Assembly (NCBI GenBank): GCA_018812465.1
Contig: JAHJCS010000082.1
Span: 1 to 6,800, forward strand
Direction: 5' to 3'
DNA: 6,800 bases
Source of the DNA: Nanobdellota archaeon
GTDB lineage: Archaea > Nanobdellota > Nanobdellia > Woesearchaeales > UBA12501
Under the pieces are notes generated by a model. That model saw only the letters and a program-made list of their open reading frames with translations, made no database searches and had not been told where the DNA came from. Positions 1 through 3,777 of the stretch are shown one piece after another. The translations under genes and the position numbers were made by a program. Numbering within the stretch: position 1 is the stretch's first letter; each line of letters starts with the position of its first letter.

Positions 1-192
1 ATAACCGGCCTTCATGTAAGGATAAAAGCGCCAGGAGGCCATAATGGACCTATGAATCCTGGACCTGGAGCTCAGGCAGCTGTAAGATCATTATCAAGAA
101 CAGGCATGAGGATAGGCATCATACAGGATGTCACTCCAGTGCCCCATGACACCTGCAGGAAGAGAGGAGGAAAAAGAGGAAGAAGGGTCTGA
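1..192 (+). CDS. rps11: 30S ribosomal protein uS11 (S11), C-terminal part, start outside window
   Basis: The last 63 codons of small-subunit protein uS11, which sits on the platform of the 30S subunit near the mRNA exit and contacts 16S rRNA. The reading frame is open from base 1 to a TGA at 190-192. The family signature is clear: a KAPGG segment, then the PGPGAQAA stretch, an (I/V)RxLxRxGxxIG helix, and the near-invariant DVTPVPHD motif followed by a basic GGKRGRRV tail. Archaeal and eukaryotic S11 share this tail. About half of the usual ~130 residues are present, so the upstream half is missing only because the window begins inside the gene. rpoD starts 12 bp after the stop on the same strand, as in many archaea where rps13-rps4-rps11-rpoD form one operon. 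Identification is secure. Confidence 0.97.
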   Translation: MTGLHVRIKAPGGHNGPMNPGPGAQAAVRSLSRTGMRIGIIQDVTPVPHDTCRKRGGKRGRRV

Positions 193-194
193 TT

Positions 195-199
195 AGGTG
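195..199 (+). promoter_or_regulatory. Ribosome binding site of rpoD (AGGTG)
   Basis: AGGTG lies 5 nt before the rpoD ATG and is complementary to the CACCU of the archaeal 16S rRNA 3' end. It sits in the context AGGTGCTAAAATG, almost the same string as before rps9 (2000-2014) and close to that before rpoN (2431-2442). It supports the ATG at 205 as the start. Confidence 0.75.
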
Positions 200-204
200 C
201 TAAA

Positions 205-1002
205 ATGGATATCAAAATATTAAACAAAGATAAGAAAACCGGGAAGGTGTCATTCATAATGAATGATGTGACAGCAGCATTCGCTAATGCTCTCAGAAGG
301 ACAATAATAAGCGAAGTTCCTACAATGGCTATTGAGGATGTTGAATTCAAGAAGAACAACTCAGTGCTTTATGATGAGATAGTTGCCCACAGGCTTGGTC
401 TTGTAGCCCTGAAGACAGACTTAAAATCATATAATATGATAGAGAACTGCAAGTGTGAAGGCGCAGGATGTGCAAAATGCACTCTCAAGATCACTTTAAA
501 GACAACAGCAAGAAGCGACCAGGTCGTGACTGCTTCAGAGATGAAGTCAATGGATCCAAAGGTTGTTCCTGTATTCACTGAAACACCTATTGTCAAGCTT
601 CTCAAAGGACAGGGATTAGAATTTGAGGCTACAGCTGTCCTGGGAAGAGGAAAAGATCATATAAAATTCAGCCCGGGACTAGTACACTACAAATACATGC
701 CAGTCATAGAAATTTCAAAATCACCTAAAAACGCAGATGCTATAGCAAAATCATGTCCAGTAAATGTGTATGATGCAAAAGCAGGCAAGCTCTTAGTGAA
801 TGATAATAAGATTTATGACTGCCATCTATGCGGAGCCTGCCTAGATGTCGAGCCAGGTGTCATCAAACTGAATGAAGACGAATCAAACATCATATTTTTT
901 ATAGAGCCTTATGGCCAGCTGAGCGCAAAGCAGATGATGACAGAAGCAATCAGCATACTCGACTCAAAGATTGATGATTTCACAGAAGCATTAAAGAAGT
1001 GA
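205..1002 (+). CDS. rpoD: DNA-directed RNA polymerase subunit D (Rpo3)
   Basis: 265-residue RNA polymerase subunit D, the archaeal counterpart of eukaryotic Rpb3 and of one bacterial alpha; it pairs with RpoL to form the platform for RNA polymerase assembly. The alpha-like dimerisation domain is split: residues 1-50 (with RRTIISEVPTMAIEDVEF at 31-48) and about 225-265. A CxC-x4-CxxC group (C82, C84, C89, C92) matches the position of the Rpb3 zinc loop. A ferredoxin-like insert carries C184 (in CPV) and C206, C209, C212 (CHLCGAC), the set that holds one Fe-S cluster in archaeal RpoD; the extra cysteines needed for a second cluster, known in some methanogens, are absent. Start at 205 is supported by the AGGTG site. 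rps11 lies 12 bp upstream; a 102-bp spacer with hairpins separates it from the downstream tRNA. Fe-S binding is inferred from cysteine spacing. Confidence 0.97.
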   Translation: MDIKILNKDKKTGKVSFIMNDVTAAFANALRRTIISEVPTMAIEDVEFKKNNSVLYDEIVAHRLGLVALKTDLKSYNMIENCKCEGAGCAKCTLKITLKTTARSDQVVTASEMKSMDPKVVPVFTETPIVKLLKGQGLEFEATAVLGRGKDHIKFSPGLVHYKYMPVIEISKSPKNADAIAKSCPVNVYDAKAGKLLVNDNKIYDCHLCGACLDVEPGVIKLNEDESNIIFFIEPYGQLSAKQMMTEAISILDSKIDDFTEALKK

Positions 1003-1030
1003 TTGACCAGCCAATTGATAATACTCACAC

Positions 1031-1091
1031 TCAATGCTTGTGGGACTAACGAGCGCAGCGAGTTATGTCCCACTTGACAATCGTCGTCAAG
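1031..1091 (+). other. Two adjacent hairpins between rpoD and tRNA-Leu
   Basis: The rpoD-tRNA spacer is locally G+C-rich and contains two stem-loops. The first pairs GTGGGAC (1040-1046) with GTCCCAC (1067-1073), continued by TAAC (1047-1050) with GTTA (1062-1065) around one bulged T, giving 11 bp over an 11-nt loop. TCAA (1031-1034) may also pair with TTGA (1074-1077). The second pairs CTTGAC (1073-1078) with GTCAAG (1086-1091) over a 7-nt loop; it shares one or more bases with the first. No T-run follows, so this is not a typical archaeal terminator. It may stabilise the rpoD transcript end, guide processing of the tRNA precursor, or be a copy of a dispersed palindromic repeat. The structure is seen; the role is unknown. 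Confidence 0.6.
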
Positions 1092-1104
1092 GGGCGAAAC
1101 CATT

Positions 1105-1203
1105 GCGGGGGTGCCGGAGTGGTCAAACGGACTAGGTTGAGGAGAGAAATCGCAGAAGCCTAGTGGCTTAGTGCCTGCGCGGGTTCGAAACCCGTCTCCC
1201 GCA
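1105..1203 (+). tRNA. tRNA-Leu (anticodon GAG), with 15-nt intron
   Basis: A 99-bp gene giving an 84-nt tRNA after splicing; CCA is not encoded. Acceptor stem 1105-1111 pairs with 1196-1202 (one G-U), discriminator A at 1203. D stem 1114-1116 pairs with 1128-1130, with GG at 1121-1122. The anticodon stem CTAGG (1132-1136) pairs with CCTAG (1159-1163). The loop starts TTGAGG, so the anticodon is GAG at 1139-1141 (reads CUU/CUC). A long variable arm (1164-1178, GGC pairing with GCC) and the TTCGAAA T loop (1184-1190) fit class II tRNA-Leu. The anticodon loop is 22 nt instead of 7; the excess is an intron at the canonical 37/38 site. The gene precedes rpl18e, as tRNA-Leu does in the S9 operon of Haloarcula. 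No TATA box is evident at the expected distance upstream, which suggests co-transcription with rpoD. Confidence 0.95.
1143..1157 (+). other. tRNA-Leu intron (15 nt) with relaxed bulge-helix-bulge
   Basis: The intron AGAGAAATCGCAGAA lies between tRNA positions 37 (G1142) and 38 (G1158). The precursor folds as: anticodon stem outside; central helix TTGA (1137-1140) with GCAG (1152-1155), of which G-C and U-A are standard, one pair is G-U and one is A-G; 5' bulge GGA (1141-1143); inner 2-bp helix GA/TC (1144-1145 with 1150-1151) capped by a GAAA tetraloop (1146-1149); 3' bulge AAG (1156-1158). Cutting each bulge after its second base gives exactly this intron and a 7-nt loop TTGAGGG. The central helix is weaker than the canonical four pairs, so a splicing endonuclease with broad specificity is inferred. 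Confidence 0.8.
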
Positions 1204-1204
1204 G

Positions 1205-1210
1205 TTTTTT
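1205..1210 (+). terminator. Oligo-T tract after tRNA-Leu, possible partial terminator
   Basis: Six T residues begin two bases after the tRNA 3' end. Archaeal RNA polymerase terminates at oligo-T tracts without needing a hairpin. Because rpl18e starts only 18 bp further on and no separate promoter is evident, termination here, if any, is probably partial; the tract may mainly serve as the trailer removed by tRNase Z. Confidence 0.35.
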
Positions 1211-1227
1211 AATAAGATTCAAAGAAA

Positions 1228-1593
1228 ATGGCAAAAAGAACAGGACCAACAAATGTTCAGCTGAAAGGGCTGATACAGCTACTGAAGAAACAGAGTAGTG
1301 AGCAGAAGGTTGGAATATGGAAAAGAGTAGCTCTTGATCTCGAAAGCCCTTCAAGAAACAGAAGAGTTGTGAATGTTTATAGAATCAACAAGCACACAAA
1401 AGATAATGAGACCGTAGTAGTTCCTGGAAAGATTCTAGGCACAGGAGAAATAGATCACAAGGTAAATGTAGCTGCTTTTGATTTCTCAGAAGGAGCCAGA
1501 ATGAAGATAATGCAGGCTAAAGGGACATGTATGAATATAGCAGAGATGCTGCAGAAGAACCCAAAAGGCCAGAAAATAAGGATAATAGGTTGA
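1228..1593 (+). CDS. rpl18e: 50S ribosomal protein eL18 (L18e)
   Basis: 121-residue large-subunit protein found in archaea and eukaryotes but not bacteria, so it is good evidence for an archaeal genome. Family features in order: KRTGPTNVQL near the N-terminus; WKRVALDLESPSRNRRVVNVYRIN in the middle (about 29-52); the signature TVVVPGKILGTGEIDHKVNVAAFDFSEGAR (about 61-90); and the C-terminal NPKGQKIRIIG. Length matches archaeal L18e (about 115-125). The ATG at 1228 begins the conserved N-terminus, yet no Shine-Dalgarno-like sequence precedes it: the 24 nt between the tRNA and the start are A+T-rich. Cleavage at the tRNA 3' end would create a short-leader mRNA. The rpl13 start follows 5 nt after the stop, so the two are almost surely co-transcribed. 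Confidence 0.97.
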   Translation: MAKRTGPTNVQLKGLIQLLKKQSSEQKVGIWKRVALDLESPSRNRRVVNVYRINKHTKDNETVVVPGKILGTGEIDHKVNVAAFDFSEGARMKIMQAKGTCMNIAEMLQKNPKGQKIRIIG

Positions 1594-1598
1594 TCAAA

Positions 1599-2015
1599 AT
1601 GATAATAGATGCAACAGATTCAATATTAGGAAGGATTGCCACAGTAGCTGCAAAGAAAGCCCTGCTAGGAGAGAAAGTGGATATTGTTAACTGTGAAAAA
1701 GCAATTGTCACAGGAAACAGAGAACAGGTCCTGGCAAGATTCAAGCAGAAGATAGATTTTGGAATACCTCTGAAAGGCCCGTATTACAACAGGATGCCTG
1801 ACAGAATGGTAAGAAGAGTAATCAGGGGCATGCTTCCGTTTAGGAGAGACAAAGGCAAGAAAGCATTTGAAAGAGTCATGTGCTATATAGGGGTGCCTGA
1901 AAAACTCAAAGGCCAAAAGATGGAGAAGATCAAGGAAGCTGATATATCAAAGACCCCTTCATTAAGATATGTTTATATCAAAGAGGTATCAAAATTTTTA
2001 GGTGCTAAAATATGA
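1599..2015 (+). CDS. rpl13: 50S ribosomal protein uL13 (L13)
   Basis: 138-residue large-subunit protein uL13 that binds 23S rRNA early in assembly. Conserved parts: IIDATDSILGRIATVAAKKAL at the N-terminus, VDIVNCEKAIVTGN (about 27-40), the archaeal/eukaryotic PYYNRMPDRMVRRVIRGMLPF segment (about 61-81), and CYIGVPEKL (about 94-102). An upstream in-frame ATG (1527) would add 24 residues and overlap rpl18e by 67 bp; I prefer ATG 1599 because the conserved family N-terminus starts right there and the start lies 5 nt after the rpl18e stop. A TGATC at 1591-1595, complementary to GATCA of the 16S 3' end, overlaps that stop and may act in translation coupling. The stop overlaps the rps9 start codon as ATGA. 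Confidence 0.96.
   Translation: MIIDATDSILGRIATVAAKKALLGEKVDIVNCEKAIVTGNREQVLARFKQKIDFGIPLKGPYYNRMPDRMVRRVIRGMLPFRRDKGKKAFERVMCYIGVPEKLKGQKMEKIKEADISKTPSLRYVYIKEVSKFLGAKI
2000..2004 (+). promoter_or_regulatory. Ribosome binding site of rps9 (AGGTG)
   Basis: AGGTG ends 7 nt before the rps9 ATG, inside the final codons of rpl13. The string AGGTGCTAAAAT repeats the one before rpoD exactly, an indication of one shared initiation signal in the cluster. Confidence 0.7.
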
Positions 2016-2431
2016 CAGCAAAGAACATAGTAAAAAAAGTTGTACAGACATCAGGAAACCGAAAGAGAGCAGTTGCCAGAGCAACACTCAAACAGGGAAA
2101 AGGCAGAGTCAAGATAAACAATATATCACTTGAAGTATATGAACCTAAGATTGCCAGGATGAAAATAAGCGAGCCGATTATGATTGCAGGAGATCTTGCG
2201 AAGGATATTGATATATCAATAACTTACAGAGGGGGAGGAGTGCTTTCAGGAGCAGAGGCTGTCAGGCAGGCAATCGCAAGAGGCCTTGTGGAATGGTCAG
2301 GCAAGTCAACATTAAAAGAAGATTATATCAAATATGACAGGTCATTACTAGTCGCAGATGTCAGGTATAAAGAGACAAGGAAACCTAATACATCCAGAGC
2401 TAGGGCTAAAAGACAGAAGTCCTATAGATGA
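2012..2431 (+). CDS. rps9: 30S ribosomal protein uS9 (S9)
   Basis: 139-residue small-subunit protein uS9, located in the 30S head, with a C-terminal tail that reaches the P-site tRNA. Signature parts: QTSGNRKRAVARATLKQGKG at about 12-31, KINNISLEVYEP, the glycine-rich TYRGGGVLSGAEAVRQAIARGLVEW at about 71-95, and DRSLLVADVRYKETRKPNTSRARAKRQKSYR ending in the expected KSYR. The terminal arginine that contacts P-site tRNA is present. The start overlaps the rpl13 stop (ATGA, 2012-2015) and follows an AGGTG site, so translation is probably coupled. The stop TGA (2429-2431) overlaps the rpoN binding site. Length is normal for archaea. Confidence 0.97.
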   Translation: MTAKNIVKKVVQTSGNRKRAVARATLKQGKGRVKINNISLEVYEPKIARMKISEPIMIAGDLAKDIDISITYRGGGVLSGAEAVRQAIARGLVEWSGKSTLKEDYIKYDRSLLVADVRYKETRKPNTSRARAKRQKSYR

Positions 2432-2435
2432 GGTG
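2431..2435 (+). promoter_or_regulatory. Ribosome binding site deciding the rpoN start (AGGTG)
   Basis: AGGTG begins on the last base of the rps9 stop codon and ends 4 nt before ATG 2440. Another in-frame ATG at 2428 would place this site inside the coding region, so the downstream ATG is the better start. Context AGGTGCAAAATG resembles the rpoD and rps9 sites. Confidence 0.75.
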
Positions 2436-2439
2436 CAAA

Positions 2440-2637
2440 ATGATAATACCAGTAAGATGCATAAGCTGCGGGAAACCAGTTGCACATCTTTGGGAAGAAT
2501 TCAAGCAGAGAGTTGAGAAAGGAGAGGACAGGAAGAAAGTCATGGATGACCTTGGCCTCGAGAGATACTGCTGCAGAGCGCTTTTCCTGGGAAATGTTGA
2601 CCTGATTGATACTGCTTCACGATTCAAGAAGTTTTGA
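2440..2637 (+). CDS. rpoN: DNA-directed RNA polymerase subunit N (Rpo10)
   Basis: 65-residue RNA polymerase subunit N, counterpart of eukaryotic Rpb10, a small zinc protein that sits on the D/L platform and helps assembly of the enzyme. The protein starts MIIPVRCISCGKPVAHLWEEF and has the family zinc site: C7 and C10 (CxxC) with the adjacent pair C44-C45 (RYCCRALFLGNVDLID). Length is typical of archaeal RpoN. Start at 2440 was chosen over ATG 2428 because the protein then begins with the family N-terminus MIIPVRC and the AGGTG site sits 4 nt upstream. It follows rps9 with 8 bp between genes, the usual archaeal order. RpoD, its partner on the polymerase, is encoded in the same cluster. Confidence 0.96.
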   Translation: MIIPVRCISCGKPVAHLWEEFKQRVEKGEDRKKVMDDLGLERYCCRALFLGNVDLIDTASRFKKF

Positions 2638-2658
2638 TTAAACTATTAGTTGATTAAC

Positions 2659-2850
2659 ATGAGCTACCACACAAACCAGAAACCAATACTTCTCCATAGG
2701 GGAAGGAACAGGAAGAAAAGGGTTAAGACCTTCAAGACAGAGGAAGGTGCGAAGAAATGGGCCCAGGAAAACAAGCTCAAGGAATTCAAGATAATGAATC
2801 TCAGAAATGCTGACTCTAAGAAGAATAAGTTCAGAATAGAGACCGCTTAA
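2659..2850 (+). CDS. Small very basic protein of unknown function, end of ribosomal/RNA polymerase cluster
   Basis: 63-residue protein that I do not recognise. It has 13 Lys and 6 Arg against 6 acidic residues, with a cluster HRGRNRKKRVK at residues 13-23, so binding to RNA or ribosomes is plausible. Residues 24-60 look like a small alpha/beta unit: a charged helix (EEGAKKWAQENKLK, about 27-40), a strand (FKIMNL) and a second strand (NKFRI). There is no membrane segment, signal peptide or cysteine. ATG 2659 is taken as start; a TTG at 2650 would add three residues. A weak GTTGATT (2649-2655) may serve as ribosome binding site. It follows rpoN by 21 bp on the same strand and occupies the place where rpoK often lies, but it has no resemblance to RpoK. 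A ribosomal or translation-linked role is inferred from context and charge only. Confidence 0.75.
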   Translation: MSYHTNQKPILLHRGRNRKKRVKTFKTEEGAKKWAQENKLKEFKIMNLRNADSKKNKFRIETA

Positions 2851-2898
2851 GAGGCAAGTTTTCTGCATTACACATTTAATTTAGGAATAAACAGAAGT

Positions 2899-3669
2899 TT
2901 ATCGGTTTTTGGAATCAATATTATTTGAGTATCTGGTATAGACCACTAAGAAGGCCAGTATAAAGTAGAAGATGCCCTTGAGACCAAATAATACCAATAA
3001 TGCCACAAAGATTATGCTTAACCACCAGTTCTTCTTCCAGAAATGAGCTCTGGGCAGGGAAAATATGTCTTCAGAAGGAGTTATATTCTTGTTAGGATCC
3101 TGAATGATTGTCTTCTGATACATCAACTTTCTTTGTCGTATGGATTTAATGCTCACAACAGCCACAAAGACAAAAGTTAGAGGTATTCCAAATATTATGA
3201 TGAGGGAGATTAATCCCTCAAATCCAGTGCCAATGCTGTAAGCAGTAGCATAAAGAGCACCACCCACAAGGATAATCAGGAATATGAATAAATACTGCAT
3301 TAGATCATATTTTCTCTTTGATGTTATTGCAGGAGAATGTCCTTTGATCTTTGACAACCAATTATCTGCATCTTTCAGCATCATATTATATGTCAGATCC
3401 TTCCCTTGCCGTCTGATAGTTATATAGAAATAAGGCCCCTCGCCAAGAGGATTGGATGATTTGTTTACATAAGTGACCTCAGAAAGAGATATCTTAAATG
3501 AGTATTTCTTATAATAATCTTTATCAGGTTCAAATATTATGCTGTTAGGAGTGAGGAAAAGCTTTCCTCCAATCCATAGTCTTCCTGCTCCGCTAACCTG
3601 ATGATTAGCCTCTGAGATCAGTATTGGTTCCTCACCATCTATCTTTATTGACTCTTTTATTGTATTCAC
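2899..3669 (-). CDS. Membrane protein with GRAM/PH-like N-terminal domain
   Basis: 256-residue protein with two parts. Residues about 10-110 form a predicted soluble beta-rich domain with a GRAM/PH-like pattern: [20 protein letters not shown] (29-48), ISLSEVTYV (60-68), YFYITI, and a final helix [11 protein letters not shown] (100-110), as where such domains end. Then come hydrophobic segments at about 126-145, 152-174 and 215-246, the last long enough for one or two crossings, so three or four membrane spans. Lys/Arg-rich segments (117-121, 176-186) flank them. There is no signal peptide. The start is GTG at 3669: no in-frame ATG lies near, and a TATA box 26 bp upstream puts the transcription start on this codon, so the mRNA is probably leaderless. 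An AGGTGA overlaps the GTG and is then unlikely to act as a binding site. It is convergent with the ribosomal cluster and divergent from leuS. The function is unknown; lipid binding would be the family-based guess. Confidence 0.8.
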   Translation of the reverse strand: MNTIKESIKIDGEEPILISEANHQVSGAGRLWIGGKLFLTPNSIIFEPDKDYYKKYSFKISLSEVTYVNKSSNPLGEGPYFYITIRRQGKDLTYNMMLKDADNWLSKIKGHSPAITSKRKYDLMQYLFIFLIILVGGALYATAYSIGTGFEGLISLIIIFGIPLTFVFVAVVSIKSIRQRKLMYQKTIIQDPNKNITPSEDIFSLPRAHFWKKNWWLSIIFVALLVLFGLKGIFYFILAFLVVYTRYSNNIDSKNR

Positions 3670-3671
3670 CT

Positions 3672-3737
3672 CTCAGCTTTTGAATATCCAATATATAAAG
3701 GAGATAATTATATATTTTTCCATATTTTCAAGCTGAG
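3672..3737. repeat. 8-bp inverted repeat in the divergent promoter region
   Basis: CTCAGCTT at 3672-3679 and its exact inverse AAGCTGAG at 3730-3737 lie 50 bp apart between the two divergent genes. One arm falls just before the minus-strand start (-3 to -10), the other at about -41 to -48 of leuS. It could be a pair of regulator sites, but an 8-bp match may be chance. Confidence 0.35.
3692..3699 (-). promoter_or_regulatory. TATA box of the membrane-protein gene
   Basis: On the minus strand TTTATATA reads from 3699 to 3692. Its centre is 26 bp from G3669, the first base of the GTG start, matching the usual archaeal TATA-to-start distance of about 25-27 bp. This predicts a leaderless transcript. 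The upstream TFB element is not clearly purine-rich. Confidence 0.65.
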
Positions 3738-3747
3738 TCCCATTAAC

Positions 3748-3755
3748 TTTAAATA
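3748..3755 (+). promoter_or_regulatory. TATA box of leuS
   Basis: TTTAAATA at 3748-3755 has its centre 26 bp before A3778, the first base of the leuS ATG. No Shine-Dalgarno sequence is present between them, so a leaderless mRNA starting at or within a base or two of the ATG is predicted. Confidence 0.7.
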
Positions 3756-3777
3756 CCAAACCTGTTCTAAGCAGTAT

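Noticed and set aside
1031..1091. Intrinsic terminator after rpoD
   Set aside because: The hairpins are strong but no T-run follows, and archaeal termination depends on oligo-T rather than hairpins.
1105..1203. Degenerate tRNA or tRNA-Ser
   Set aside because: All stems pair, removing 15 nt restores a normal loop, the anticodon is GAG and the discriminator is A, as expected for tRNA-Leu.
1527..1598. Extended N-terminus for L13 from ATG 1527
   Set aside because: It would overlap rpl18e by 67 bp, and its 24 residues do not belong to the L13 family; the conserved N-terminus starts at 1599.
2428..2439. rpoN start at ATG 2428
   Set aside because: The AGGTG site would be inside the gene, and archaeal RpoN begins with MIIPVRC, which matches ATG 2440.
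2851..2898. Regulatory RNA or terminator hairpin in the convergent gap
   Set aside because: Only a TTTT near 2858-2861 and A+T-rich sequence; no convincing stem.
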